DNA of 64,000 bases. It comes from Cristatella mucedo (lineage: Eukaryota; Bryozoa; Phylactolaemata; Cristatellidae). Positions 41,166 to 54,800 of the stretch are shown in pieces. The number at the start of each line of letters is the position of its first letter. Position 1 is the first letter of the stretch. Below the pieces are notes generated by a model. It saw nothing but the letters and a program-made list of their open reading frames with translations. It was not told where the DNA came from and did no database searches. The position numbers and the translations under genes were made by a program. The stretch is taken from contig WPIO01000012.1 of assembly GCA_009760855.2 (NCBI GenBank), positions 3,543,501 through 3,607,500 on the forward strand, read 5' to 3'.

Positions 41166-43731
41166 ATTTCACCCGAGTCTGTCGGACATCCGAAACGACT
41201 AGCGTAGTCCCGACTTCGAGACACTGAGTAAGAAGCTTCAAGCATTTGAGGCATTTATTTCGGCGGTGTTCCGAAGTTGTCGCCAGGTTTGTTCGTATAC
41301 GTAAAATCAAGCATTCATAAAGATGAACCGAGATTTGGGCTGGACCTACACCGTTAAGACGCAGTGCGATCTGCCAAATCGGAGCTCAGCTGACGTACTG
41401 ACTACTCCCTCGGAGGGAAAGTGTTGATCGTCGGCAATTTTCGACCGCCGGATGCCTAGGCTTTGGACGCCGCTAAATTCGTTGACGTTGTGCTTTCGTT
41501 AACAAGAATGAAAACGCCGCAGGTCATTGACAAGGAGTTGTCCGGGTCGAAAAAAGTCGCGGTGCACAGCCTCAAGTCCGCCGGCTGCAATTGGCATTCG
41601 ATTGGAAAGAAAAAAACTGAAGCACAGCCGTAAAGATCGATAGCAAGCAGCTGCTAGGCCCTTGAGTACTGCACCGCTTCGATAATCAACAAGAAAAAGG
41701 GCACATCAAAACATCGCCCGGCTTCCTTTAGAATCGAGTGGCATAAGGTAAACTTCCAGGCGTGAGTACACGGCTCTAAAGGATGGCCGGCACTGTGCTA
41801 CTCGCGAAATAGTCAACATTCACTTGATATTGCTGAATATTACAGCTTCTGCTAACCGGGCATTCTCTGTTTGGCATACGGTTGACATTTTAGGTTTCGA
41901 TCTGATTAAAGTTGGGTGCAGATAGCAAACGGTGTCCTGCGAACAATGGGCACGAACTCTCAAGCCATTCGAGAGCCACATGGCCGGCAGCGAAATGGCT
42001 TAGAACCGGGTCACGAGACAACCCCTGCAAGAAACCGTTAATAAAATCGTTGACGTACTAGTGACATGAATCGAATAGCTGTACACACATATGGGAAGAT
42101 GGTGGATTGATATCTCTCGCATGATATGCACCCTAATGATATCGAATGGTATCGTGGGCAGATTATCAATCAAGATCTATTTTTGCTGTATAGCTACAGC
42201 GACGAGATCTTAAAAATAAAACATAATTTCTAGCAGCATTCGCTAGGCTTGGGGCTCAGAAGAGAGCACACTTGACGGCTAACGCAATCGTGATAAGATA
42301 TGCAGGGCAATCGTCCAGCTACAATGGGTATCTTTCTTGAGCTGAGGATCGCAAGCTCATACTTGTAAATGTTGGAGGATGGCTGAGATTGAGACTAAAC
42401 GCCTGTTGTAACCGAATGACTCGCCAGCGTCTAAGCTAGCTTGTCGTGCTAAGACATCACCATGTCTGCAGTAAAGAGCACCGACGAGAGTCTGAGCAGC
42501 TGCCGATAAACCGTAACACGAATGTCGTAGCTTCACATCGCTCTGTCACTACCTTTTCACTTTGCTCTGTCACTACCAACTGTCCAGCTTTGTATGTCTA
42601 GGAAGTCAGTTTAAAAGATGTTCAAAATGCCGGACCCTCGGTCTGCCGCTACGTCGTTGGTGAGTTCAGACAGACGAAAGCAACGGCATGTTAGTAATTT
42701 AGCTGACTACGCTCTGGCGAAAAGTAATTGCAGCGCTGACTAAAAGTCTGTTAAAGAGATCAGATGAAACAGCAGTCCGTTGGACAAGGGAATGATCTGC
42801 AAATGCTCACATGCGGTGTTAAACAGGGCTAGCCGAAAGCACAGAAATGGGAAGCCGCGATGCTTTGATCGAGACGATAAATTTAACCATAGCCGAACCG
42901 CGAGGCTGCTTGAAGCTCACTACAGTCATTACGCCTTCCAAACAATACGGCATTACTAATGTCTAACTAACATGGCCCGGCGTGGCATCTATGGCCTATA
43001 GTAAGTGCATTAAGCCAATTGCCAAGATGTCAATTTATGTCGCCAGTTTGTGACATAATCACAATCACTATGCTCGTCTTGATCACCAAAGAGCAAGCTT
43101 CTGGGCCACTGAATGGTGGTTAAATGAGCGTCAAAGGGCGACACCAAACTTATCTAAATAGATCAAACTAGACTGAGTTACACTCAGACGTCTTATGCAG
43201 AAGCAAGGAGATGGAGTGCCAGAGTTGGCAATCCCAGCAGTTAGGCTGGAGCAGACTGGATATGGTCTTTGTCAGATTCGGATGCCCGTGTCAGCGATAA
43301 GACAACCTGCTCGGTGAGCCTTTACTTGATAGTTGCTATAGCTCTGGATTCGTTATCCTAGCCCTCCTTGGAAGTTCAGTGGTTTTACGGCTCCCTCCAG
43401 AGATAGTTATTCGCCACAATCACGGAACACGCAGTATGTGTTAGTCTTCGCAGACGCGAAGCTTGCACCTCGAATCGTGGCAAGCCAGCCCTAGGAACCG
43501 TTACAATGCTTACAAGAAGGGCATCCGGTGCCGGATTATACCCTGTGGAGGCCCCAACAGTTTAAACTTTCTGGGCCACCCTTGCAAATTAGCTCTCAAT
43601 TCATTTTAGTTTCATTTTGAGACTCATAGTTCGTATACACCGATTTATTTATGAAAAAATAAAGTCTAACAATTATTAATGTTACCAAGCAAACATTAAA
43701 TTGCTTAGCATAATAAACTAAATAAATTCAA
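41166..43731. other. 2.6-kb stretch without recognised features
   Basis: No frame of useful length, no repeat family and no RNA gene was recognised on either strand. Base composition is mixed. Confidence 0.35.
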
Positions 43732-44124
43732 CTATTTACTTCTTTTCAACTTTCTTTTCAACGATTTGCATAATTTTTGTGTGATGAAATAATTCAGGAT
43801 ATTTTGAAAGTCTAACTTTTTCAGGACGTGTTCAGTAGCCACACTAGCAATTAAGTTTAGTCTCCCTCGTATCATTGAAGGCTGATGGCAATTTTTCAGT
43901 AGTTCTAACCTCGGAAAAATGCTAGCACCAGTAGCGATCGTGATCGTAAGACACCAATTGATTCTCACTGCTGTCATACATGGGTCTGGAGCTAGCAGAA
44001 ACTCGCGATACACTAATACAAATATTTCTTTCTGAAGGTTTCTTGCGAGCTGGCTATTGCGGAACTTACTCCATGGAGTAAGTATAGTGTGCGTACGTCT
44101 TCCGCTAAACGAAATTAACACCAT
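43732..44124 (-). pseudogene. hAT transposase C-terminal relic
   Basis: A 130-codon open frame on the - strand. From about residue 68 it matches the layout of the hAT dimerisation domain: TIATGASIFPRLELLKN in place of the usual ASGERSFSxLKxIKT, then MIRGRLNLIASVATEH, then LDFQNILNYF. The conserved Glu-Arg of the signature is missing and the N-terminal catalytic part is absent, so it is non-functional. Confidence 0.7.
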
Positions 44125-44679
44125 ATATTAAAAGTATGAAGATAGCACTCGATTTTATTTAAAAAAATGATAGTTGACAAAATTAGCTTTTTAGACAAAC
44201 TGTTGCTCGAATTTTGTGCATGCTGAACTTGCATTTTGAAACGATTGAGGAAAGCTGTATTGCAAATTTTAAAGATAAAATAAACATTATCTTGATCCGT
44301 TGTCGAGGCCCTTAAAAGGTACAGGGCACACAGGCTGTTGCCTGGTTTTGCCTCTGATAATCCGTTCGGAGGGTGACAGCTGCAAAATACGGTAGCAATT
44401 AAAAACGTTCATACAGTACATTAGAGTTTCATATTTTCAACTTAGGACAGTATATTCAAAAGCCTACAGAGGAGGAGAGGCTACATCAGTGCAGGCCAAG
44501 CCATAAAGTGCAAGTCACTAGTCCAAGATCGAAGTACAGCAAACTCGCCATTGAAATGTGCTTTTATTGTTGCCTAAACCATAGATTACGACGTGATCGG
44601 TTTCCAACTGTATGAATCAGGAGCCACTAATAATCTTGATTAATATCACCATCTGAGAGATTTAACATACGTACTCTTA
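44125..44679. other. Unassigned AT-rich stretch
   Basis: Possible remains of the same hAT element; 'gaggcccttaaaaggtacag' at about 44307 could be terminal, but no partner was confirmed. Confidence 0.3.
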
Positions 44680-44835
44680 AATTAATTATAAAAATAAGAC
44701 ATTTGCATAGCACCACAAGAGAACTAAAACTCACTCCGGGCAATTTATATATGCTGTAAAGGAAGCAAGTAAATTGGCTAACGGTAGCATGCATTGTGTC
44801 GGCACATACGAGCACACAACGGAAGATTCACAGGA
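44680..44835 (-). mobile_element. LINE family A-like 3' fragment, diverged
   Basis: The complement of the 3' hairpin is degraded ('aagagaactaaaactcactc'), followed by 'gctaacggtagcatgcattg', typical of the family A 3' UTR. Confidence 0.55.
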
Positions 44836-46035
44836 CAGCATGCCTGTGAGAGGCACACGGCTGCAGCCTTACATGAGACGCGGGTAGCCGATTGGTCTGT
44901 CCGAGTGACCGTCGGGCTTCAAGACGTGGCTGCTGCCTTAGTGAGAGACTCTAGAGGCTTGCGCTCATATTTAAGGTGCTTTCCAGCAGGGAATCTGACG
45001 TTTTTTTAGGTCGGCGAATAATGATGCTTGCACAGCTGCGGTCATTCGACGCAAGTTCTGGGCTGGTTTTAGAGAGAAACACTGGGAGTATTTTGAATAG
45101 GGCATTCTATATTTTTTACAGCAGCCGAGGAGAAGATTTTTGTAGACAGGTCTACAGAGGTATGCCAAGTGACGCGTTTCAAATCGGCTGCACAATTTTT
45201 CACGATGTGCTGGCTTAACGAAGCTTCTGGGAGGCAAGCCTCCTGCTTGAGCTTTCGGTTCTCTCTAATGGGTAATTGCGATTGTTTTAAACTGGCGCCA
45301 ACGAGCCTTTCTGGGTGTCCGGCGCGAAGCTGATCCACAGAAAAGCTACATACTATTTTAGATAGGGTTTAGGTAAGCCTGCCCATCTGATGTCCTTAAA
45401 CTCTGTTTTAGGTTCTAATTTTGGAGGTTGAGTTTTCATTTCAGAGGGTTTTTGAAAAGAGTTCCACGCAGTGCTCTTTCGATGCCAATATTCGAAATTG
45501 AGTGCAGTATAATCCTAGAGCGGCTGAATAAATCGTTTTAGATACCGCTTCTTTGGCTCGCACAATCGGACTCTTCTCAGCTTCTAGAAAGGGCATTAAG
45601 TTTTCTCTTCTTAAAGAACCGTAAGAATTTTAAGAATTGCGCGAATGCGGCCTTCCCGTCGGTTGAAAATTTGACGCAATGCTTTCAGTACATTCAATTT
45701 CCAAATAGGACCCTTTAGGCAGAAAGGGTTGCTAAACAGACTGCTCTCTTAAATCAGCTCCGTGGGCTGCTAAGCAGCGGCGACGTATGTGTGCTAGCCG
45801 TATCAAGTCGCCCGATCGTGTTGAAATTCAGCCGGTCGCCGCAGATTCCTCCAGCAGCGAGGGAGCGGCAGTGATGGCAAAAGAGTATTGCCCATTGACC
45901 TATTGACCCATAGAGCAGTACCTACCGAGCCGCTGGCCTTCTACCCAAAGCCAGACAGCCCCATCTCGGTGCCTACCATGATTTCAGGGAGAGAGCAGTA
46001 AATTAATGCATTGCATACAAATGTATCGCCCAGTG
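44836..46035. other. Unassigned stretch
   Basis: Overlapping open frames on both strands at 44971-45338 have no recognisable domain. Nothing else was seen. Confidence 0.3.
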
Positions 46036-46325
46036 GGTCTAGAGGCTTTCAACAACTACTCTACTACTGCCGACTATGGCACATCCTTTTCAGCGGTTCT
46101 GAGCTGCTACTTCCATGTTACTCACTACCTCAACTGCTCTCCTGACTCTGCTATGCTTCCCACTTTTTCTTTGCTGCGTGAGACAAAGTCTGTTGGCTAC
46201 CGAATGCGTACCGAAAGCTGCTTAGGCTGTGAGTGCCCTATACAAAACTCTCCTGCGCAACACCCACATGGTCTTTACGACTTTGTGGAGTTGCAGACGC
46301 AAATACAATACATTACATTGCCGGC
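46036..46325 (+). mobile_element. LINE family B, 3' end
   Basis: The final ORF2 codons (ADYGTSFSAVLSCYFHVTHY, then LNCSPDSAML) and the 3' UTR ending 'gttgcagacgcaaatacaat'. It is nearly identical to the copy at 1690-1950. Confidence 0.78.
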
Positions 46326-47279
46326 GACATATCTTCAGCGCTCAGATTCGAGGGGCGTTCCTCCAGAGGAAGAAACCAGTTCTTTTTTAGATGCCAAATG
46401 GCCGAGTGTTGGGTGCTGCAGCGCTTCAGAAGCACGCCGGCTCTTGTTCCCCGAGCTCCGCGGGTCACGGGAGCAGACCGGAGCCTGAGGGAAATGACCT
46501 CGATTTTGGGTTGCTAGGCAGCCCCTGCCTACATGGTCCGCGGCCCAAAGCATCGGGAAAAGCCTAACCAAAGTGTGATCCTTTCTATGGGCCCCGCAGA
46601 AATGTCAGTTAGGCCAACTTGGTATAGATAGGTAGCTCCCGCTACGACCGCTGTACCATTAAGAAACTCCTTCATCCTACGCTTATTATTATTGTATTAA
46701 ACACTATGAAATACTTGTAGTGCTATCAGCACGTTTTAGTGTGCATACTTAAGGTAGAATGAACAGAAGAGACTATTTAGAATACTGTGGGGTTATAAAC
46801 TCGCAGTAGCGGCTCCTGCACAGGAGTTCTTTGCTACATACGAAGCGCTCTCAGCTGTAATAGGCCTTGGCGATTCGGAAAAAATACCGGTGTAGCTGGC
46901 ACCTCAGAGCGCGGCTAAATAGTCGCAGATTCTGCCCCTCGATACATGTGCCTATGTCAACGGCTGCAGTGGGGCACAGCAGCAAACAAGAATGCCTATA
47001 CCAGCAAGTTCATGCTGCTAACGCAATCCAGTCTATTTCATAGCAGAGAAGCATGGGTGCAGGGCCATAGGGTAGCACTCACTTCCAAGCCCAGAGAAAA
47101 ACTGATTAATTATACATACGGCAACCGTTTGCTATAGTTTGCAATTCAGGAAACCGCTAATAACGTCTAAAGATTTCCTGCGTTGGCTGACATACTTAGC
47201 ACACCAATGATGTTACAATATATGGCAATATACAGCACGCTCCCCCACATGCGTCATTGTAAATCGCTCTAACTTTGTG
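46326..47279. other. Unassigned stretch
   Basis: No gene or repeat was recognised. Confidence 0.3.
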
Positions 47280-49995
47280 ATCATCAGCCTGTTGTAACTC
47301 CATCGGCCAGACTTAACGCTTGCCTTTGGAATCATCGCTCAATGTGCAATAAATCTCTGGTAATAAGCAACCTTATTTCTGAAAATGGTAAGGATCTGCT
47401 CACCCTAACTGAAACTTGGCTGAAATCGATAAACTGCCCGACAATAAAAGGCGCTACCCCATCTGGTTTCTCGTTCTTTCAAACCCCTAGATCAATCAAA
47501 ACTGGAGGCGGAGTTGCTATTATCGTGCGCTCGAAATTCAACTTCAAGCCATTTGCAGTACCCTCGAAGCAGTCTTTTGAATTAATTGTCTTGGTCTCAT
47601 CCGAAAAGAAGCTATCGATAGTGGCAGTAGTCTATCGCCCACCAAGTACCAAATCCTCCTTTATCTCAGATTTCTCCGATCTCATTTCGATTCTTTGTGC
47701 AAGAAATCGATCGTTCCTCATTATGGGTGATTTCAACGTTCACTTTGATAACTTATCTGACGCTTTCAGCACCGAATTTCGTGCATTGACAGCCTCAATG
47801 TCTCTTGTGGCTCATGTGCATGGCCCTACTCACATCAAGGGTCCCACACTCGACCAGATTTTCTCATACAACTGCACTTTGTCATCACCAATTATCACCA
47901 AATCCTGCCTATCTGGCCACATGCAGATCTCATTCAATCTACAGTGTGTGCCCAATCACAGATGCACAATCCAAAAATGCCGGTGTCGACGATAAACCAT
48001 CTCCTCAACCGCTCCCAGATTAGCTCCTTACCTGATGATCCTTGTGATGATCTAGCCGATCGCTTCTCTCGATTCTTCGTGCAGAAGATGGACAAGATCA
48101 GGGAATCTATCCCTGCGATGACAACATCTCCACTAGAATGCTGTTCTCCGATTCCTGGCTGCACCTCAATGTCTACATTTAAGCAGGTCACTAGTGATCT
48201 AGTCCTGAAGTTCGTATCTCAATCAAAGAAGACAACAAATCCTCTGGACCCTATCCCCACTGTTCTGCTCCTACGTTGCATTGATCTGCTGCTGCCATGC
48301 ATAACTAACATCATTAATATGTCATTAGCCTCAGGTCATGTCCCAGCACCTCTCAAAAAAGCTGTAGTCATGCCACTTCTCAAGAAATCGACACTAGACC
48401 AAGAGAACTTAAAGCAACTACCGCCCAGTTTCCCTTCTACCATTCCTATCTAAGACACTGGAGCGGGTCGTGGCAGACCAGCTGAACTCGTATATCGAAA
48501 CCTCACACCTTGCTAGTAAGTTTCAGTCTGGCTTTAGAGCTAATCACGCCACAGAGTCAGCATTGCTTAGGGTATACAACGACCTACTTAGGAAAGCAGA
48601 CATTGGTAGAGTGTCTCTGCTTGTTTTGCTCGATCTTTCGGCAGCTTTTGACACCATCGATCACAAAGTTCTTCTAGAGCGCCTCTCATCTCGCCTGGGC
48701 ATCACTGGCACTGCTCTGCAGTGGTTCAGGTCCTATTTCAGTGGGAGACTCCAGAGTATTGACGTGAATGGACAAAGATCATCTGAAGTACCTCTGAAAT
48801 ATGGAGTACCTCAGGGCTCAGTGCTAGGTCCGGTTCTTTTCACGGTTTATAGTTTCCCTCTTGCTGATGTGATTGCCAAGTACAATCTAGGCTCTCACTT
48901 CTATGTGGATGACACTCAGTTGTACCTTTGCCTTGATCCCTCCCAGCCTTCGAGCACCTCAAATTTCTCAACTCACTTGCTGCGTGTATTGATGACATCC
49001 GAATATGGATGGCAGCAAATTAAAACAACTTAACGATGATAAAACTAACTTACTAGTTATGGGCAAACCCAGTGTGATTCACAAATTGGAAAGGCTGATG
49101 CTCAAAATGGGCTCTGCCAGCATATCTCCAGTTGAATCAGCTCGAAATCTAGGTGTCATATTCCAAAGCGACCTCTCGTTAGACGACCATATAAGCTCCA
49201 CAGTCAAAGCTGCCTATTTTCAGCTTCATAACATTGCTAAAATTCGGATTTGTTTAGATAAGACTACCTCGTCCAAGTTGGTCCATGCATTCGTGACATC
49301 CCTTCTCGACTTCTGCAGCTCACTGCTTACTGGCCTACCGGCATGTGCAATCAGGCGATTACAGCTGGTGCAAAACTCTGCAGCTAGGCTTGTCTGTCGT
49401 GAGCGTAGCAGTAGCCACATTACTCCACTTCTCGCCGACTTGCACTGGCTACCAGTCAAGCAACGGATTGACTTCAAGGTATTGTCGCTCACTTTTAGGT
49501 CACTTCATTCTTTGGCCCCAGCCTATCTCTCAGATATACTCCCCCATCAGGCCAAGCATAGTACCACCTGCTTTTCGGAATCCAACAGTCTACAAATACC
49601 CCGTACAAACCTCAAATCCTTTGGAGACCGTGCATTTAGTTCGTATGCTCCCAAAGCCTGGAACTCCTTCCCGACCTGCGTCAGAACATCCCCTGACCTG
49701 ACCACATTAAAAAAAACTTAAAAACACACCTATTTAGGACAGCATTTAGTGGGTCCTCGTGATTCGTCCTTGATGTGCTTATGCCTGCTGACACTGTGCA
49801 TGTTGCCACTAACTACATTTGCCTGCTGACCCTGTGCATGTCACCCCTAACCATGTTATTCATTTTATTTGCTTATCAAGCATTATTTTACTCATCGTTC
49901 AATCGCATTTCCCTTTGCAGCCAATTTAAAGTGCCTAGAGAGAGAGATTAAGTTCTCTGAGGGTGCTTTATCAAGTGCATTATTATTATTATCAT
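47280..49995 (+). mobile_element. LINE family A, longest copy (endonuclease and reverse transcriptase)
   Basis: An L2/CR1-like non-LTR retrotransposon. The endonuclease frame is 47342-47995, with LTETWL (catalytic Glu), VAVVYRPP and GDFNVHF; the final SDH catalytic triplet reads SGH. The RT follows in shifted frames (47944-48453, 48470-49033, 49005-49721) with motif A DLSAAFDTIDH, motif B GVPQGSVLGPVLF and motif C YVDD intact. The C-terminal block DLHWLPVKQRIDFKVLSLTF and SFGDRAFSSYAPKAWNS follows. The 3' UTR ends in the hairpin agagagattaagttctct and an ATT tail (49975-49994). Compared with the copy at 60148, about 380 bases linking endonuclease and RT are deleted near 47952. At least three frameshifts make it inactive. 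Confidence 0.92.
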
Positions 49996-50954
49996 TGGCT
50001 ATGGCGTCGATCAAAATGCCAGAATCTGGCAGGCAATTTCGTGGACTTTTAAGAGGTTTATATCGAGTTATGAACTATTTTTTCATTCCCCACCTATAGA
50101 GTAGAGACGCTTTCCCCCCAAACGTTTCTTGTACATATTTGGGAGCCCAAGCTTCAGACTAGCTAGAGCCCGATCTAAGAGGGCTGGTACCCGTCGACGG
50201 ACGCTAAGCGTGCCCGACTGTTGAGTTCCTTTTAGGCAGCTCACCGCTGTCAGATCGAAGCGCGGCTCAGCCGGGGGTAGTGGTTAGCGCGGGCGCCTTG
50301 TCCGGATGAGACCACGGAAATTGCGGACTATCTAACGCGCCCAGACCGGAATGTAAGGTCAGGTCAGTGGGCGTGACATAAAACAGTCTCGAGGCGTGTA
50401 CGTAAGGCGACCTTCACCCACGTCAGTATGGTCTGGTTCTTGATTGATTATGTGAGTAGCCTTCAAACTAATTTCCTTGTCCTAAACGGTGTTCTTTCCT
50501 AGATTGTGCAGCGGTTTGTTATATCCTTATGTTCGTATGGTGTGGTTTAGTCTTGGCCACAAAGTCTTGATCTGGGCTTTTTACAAGTGCAAAGCTCGTC
50601 CTTGCTAGCCGCCACTTACTGCCTGACTGTGCTTGGATATACGTATGTAGTCGGTCGGTAGTTAATCTGTTGTTTATTAAGGATATGCGGAGCTGTTAAC
50701 ACAGTTTCTGGTGTGTTTAGTAGACGAGTGCTGGTTACCCGATCAAGGCTCGTTCAGCCTCAACGGAATGGAGTTTAGCTTATGACTACAGACTACTGAA
50801 CTGTCACGATTAAAAGCGTCATCACGTTAATCTCACGTTTAGGTATCAACCGCCCAATCTCAGAATGCATCAAATTTAATGCAATTTATTCCTGTCACGA
50901 CACTTACCGTCCACCGCCCGCCGCTCTGACGCCGGTCGTTTGGGCTTTGTCTCT
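49996..50954. other. Unassigned stretch with a tRNA-like SINE head
   Basis: At 50270-50315 'gtagtggttagcgcgggcgc' resembles the A box of SINE family 2, but no B box follows. Otherwise nothing was recognised. Confidence 0.35.
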
Positions 50955-51250
50955 AATGAACCTCTAATCCTTTGGAACCCGTGCCTTCAGTTACTATAGT
51001 CCCAAAGCCTGGAGCTCACTTCCGACTGTAATCGCGTCATCGCCAAACTTGATAAAATTTGAAAAGAAGCTAAAAACCATCTGTTCCTGACAGCTTTTTC
51101 TCCACCAGGGCGAATCGTCGTTTGTGTGGTTCCGTTTGCTGAAGTTGTATATTTTATTACTAATTGAAGTGCTTTAATTCCAGCATATGTAAAATGCCTA
51201 GAATATATTTGGTTCTCTGAGTATGCTATAGAAATGTTTTATTATTATTA
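50955..51250 (+). mobile_element. LINE family A-like 3' part, diverged
   Basis: It begins within the block equivalent to LKSFGDRAFSSYAPKAWNS ('cctctaatcctttggaaccc', 'tcccaaagcctggagctcac') and ends with a hairpin-like region and ATT tail at 51235-51250. Confidence 0.7.
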
Positions 51251-51662
51251 GTGATATATTTTTTTAATTAAGCAGGTTGTGCGATATCGATATGAGCGTA
51301 ATGGCATACTAGTGTCTGAACCTGCCGCTTCAAATTACGAAGACGCTTAAAGTTTTGCGGTTTTGTGGTTCCTGCTGCTTGAGCTTTGATCCTGGCAACA
51401 GGCTATGATATTCGAGGGGGAGGCTGCCCAGGTGCCCCGGAATAAGAGAAAGCACTAATTATCTTGCTCGTGTTGTGGCAACCCTCGGACGCCACTTGAT
51501 CAGCGATTCTTTTCTTGTACGGCGTGAAGCTTGGGGATTTCCTGTTCTTCCGCCGTTATTGCTGAGGTAAAGCATTCACAGTCTAGTCAGTAACTTCGTG
51601 TGGGGTTGGGAATCAATAGATAACCGATTGCAGCAGCTGCATTTTTGTTTCTGTATTTTTAG
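51251..51662 (+). other. Upstream region or intron of the C4orf33 homologue
   Basis: The first exon with the start codon was not identified. The acceptor tract 'tttttgtttctgtatttttag' ends at 51662. Confidence 0.35.
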
Positions 51663-51820
51663 GGCTCGTTGTAGCTTCGAGATACGGACGACTTGGGATG
51701 GTCTACCCATAGATCATGATCCCGTCAGGATTGACATAGTAGATGAAGGACACGAGGACATCATATACACGATACATGCACCATTCTTTGACGACCCACC
51801 GAGTCCCGGAGGACAGCCAG
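51663..51820 (+). CDS. C4orf33-like exon ([12 protein letters not shown])
   Basis: Acceptor 'tttctgtatttttag' and donor 'CCAG|GTAGTA'. 158 nt, ending one base into a Gly codon that the next exon completes. Confidence 0.88.
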
Positions 51821-54800
51821 GTAGTAATGCTATTGGTTAGAGCTTAGCCTTGTTTGTGACTGCCGATGTTTTTCTGAAGCCAAGGTTGTTAGTGCAGCCT
51901 TGTGGTTACACCGCTAGGCGGAACTTATGCATGGGAGCATGTGACAGCCTGTGCCACACTGCTTGATTCAAGACCAGCAGCTCGAGCTGTATCCAAGCTG
52001 CATGCACTTGCAGTGGCAGACTTACGAAAAGGTCCCACTAGCTTCCTTTGTCGAGGCAGCCTGCCCAAGGCTGCCTGCAACCTCAAGATTTGCTAGGTTT
52101 GTCCACCAGATCCACGTCTGAGTTAGGGAAAGGTCTTATTTGATCTCTAGACTAGACTAATGTGACTCAATTATTGACTGAGCTGCTGGAAAAGATTTAA
52201 CTGCCTCATTGTATAGTTGCAGAGGAGCCTTAGCGGCTATCACCACTGCTTGCAGTTGGCAATAAAGGATCGCCCACCTCAGGATTTGAACCCACAGCCT
52301 CGGTCGTGAAGAGCAAGCACCCTACCTCATGGACTATCATGGCCCTGGGAAAAGCCATTAAAGCTCCACAGTTGGAGATTAATGTGGCCGTTTAATTAGC
52401 CTTTTAATTCAAGAAATTCTGTCATTTATCCCTTTTGCTAAAGGAGCTGTCATGGTTCGATCAACACAAAAGTAAAATTCTTATTTAGACCCACAAGGCT
52501 CACGACAGTTTATATCCTCCATGCATAAACAAACTACTGCATCAGTTTCAGTGACATTAAGTTCGTGCTTCTCACTTCCTCGATTGCCTTCTTGAGTCAG
52601 CTATGTTTCTCATTTTCCCTTTACTAGTTGAGATTGAGTCGGTTGGCCGCCGTCTGTGCAACATAAGTGCATCATAAAAATGTGCATAATGTGCATCATA
52701 AAACTTCCTAGGCTTTTGAGTGAGTGCTCTATAGAGAACTCTCCAGCAGAACACCTCGTAGTCTTTGGGGCTTTATGGAGTTAAAGACAAAGATACCTAC
52801 GTAGATACCATGACTCAAGCTGGTAGAAAATGCTGAAAAGGAGCCTGTCTGCTGATGTCTCACGTTCCTGTTTTATTATTTGGCCTGCTTTCAGCTACTT
52901 AGGTTATTTGGGCATTAGGTCTATAGGTTTTATTGCCTTGCTCGAATAGTGTATAATTCAGGGAAGGGAATGTATTTGCTGTGCTTCCTGAGCAAATCGT
53001 GTCAAGCCAGCTGGAATGGTACAATTCCATAATTTATTTTCTCAAACTCGTGTCAATCATTACTGTGCACGTTGCAGGGCATACTTGTTTATCTTGAATT
53101 GTAGCACTGGTTTTTTACCTGTTCCCTTTGTCTATTTGAGTAGAAACATACGTATTATCCCAGGTGCAGCAGTTCAAGAGAACACGATGCATTCTTTATT
53201 TAGCCGAGACTTCCTTTGACCTGTCAGCACAAGACACCTTTGTGTATAGGTGAAAAGTCCCATCTCTTGGTTGTCTGGAGTTGAGGCACGTGACAGTGAT
53301 ACAGTTTAGCAGCTCCCTTGCTTGGCCGTGTGCCATCTCCACACTAGCTACATTACATTGAATCGATTGCAGGGGAACCCTGTCCTGGCCTGTGGGACTA
53401 CGAAGTAGTTGAGACATTTTTCCTCGGTGACAACGATTGCTACTTGGAAGTCGAGTTCTGTCCGTAAGTCTCTAGCTTGCTACATTTTTTTCTTCTGACC
53501 GACAGTGTTAAGTGCTCGCTGGACTTCGTGTGAACCATGTGCACTTCTGCCACTGCGATGAATGTGTGCAGCATGTGTGCAAAGCTGAGCTGGCTGCTTG
53601 CTGCTGCTGAGCAAGAGTCACACATACTGTGACAGTGCCTGATGTCTTCAGGCACTTCTGCTCTGCTATATGCACAGACTTGCTTGCCAGCCACTCCCTT
53701 CTGCTACATGCTGCTCTTCAGGCTTTACTCAAAAGTCACCATTAAATGCTGATTGCACGGGTGAGGCAACGAGGGTTATTGCAAATGTATGTATGCAAAC
53801 GGTGTGCATGCCCACAAACACACCCCTCACACATGCACATGCACTCACGTGTGTGGGCTCCGTCGACACGCCTTTGGATGCACACTCATCAGTGAATCAG
53901 TTTGCAAATGTACTTATACACGCTGTTTTGCAAGTGCACATGTGCTCGCAGTTGTTAAAGAGAATTCCTTCAATTATTATGTCTGCTTAGACATTAATAG
54001 CACTTCATATCCAGTTACCGTTTCTATGAATTCTTGGCCTATGCATCATGTTTCCTGCCTATTTGGGCAAAGTGACATTCGTCATATGTGTGAGTCATTA
54101 CAGGAGTCTCGAATAACTAGCCATGGCTTGACCAATGCCTTGGTCTTGGCATTAGTACCACAGTCTATTTCTTGCACACTTAATTTTCAAGGCCTCCGCA
54201 GGCCCAAAAGGCGAGTAGCTTTTCCGACCTGCTCAATTGCCGAAACTGGTCTCGTTGCGAAATTGCTAGACTTTTCACCCAAAGTGGTGTGATGACCTGT
54301 AATTTTGAACTTTGCTCTGCTTTACGCTTACTTGTCGCTTAGCCGTCAAGCCACTGTACAATGAAGCAGTGATTCTAAATTATGCCGAACAAAAAAAAAG
54401 CCAGTGGCAAGCTGGCGCTGCTAAAACTGCCATCGGTCTTTATGCCTTTGCTTTTTCCTTTGCTACTTTTTATGTCCAGTTTGTGCTTGAGTAGCTGGTG
54501 CTGTCCTACCTGCATGTGCTCCTCTCAGCCTCCTACTAATATTGAGTGGAGCTTGTGATTTCTTAAGTGCTGACTTAAGTGCTGACTTCAGCCTATCGAG
54601 TGCTTTTTTGCAAGTTTTCTTAATGGTGAAAAGGCATGGTTATTATATTATACTACTAGTGATAATAATAGAAGCAGACATTTGCATAGAAGTCTAGCTT
54701 GTATTAAGCATCCTAGACATTGAATCGTCTTGTTCGTTATAATATACTTAAAGCAAGGGGTTTGGCTGTGTATAGTATGGCACATAGCTCGGTAGGTGTT

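Noticed and set aside
44971-45338. Overlapping 80-89 codon frames on both strands
   Set aside because: Mutually overlapping, without domain features or splice support.
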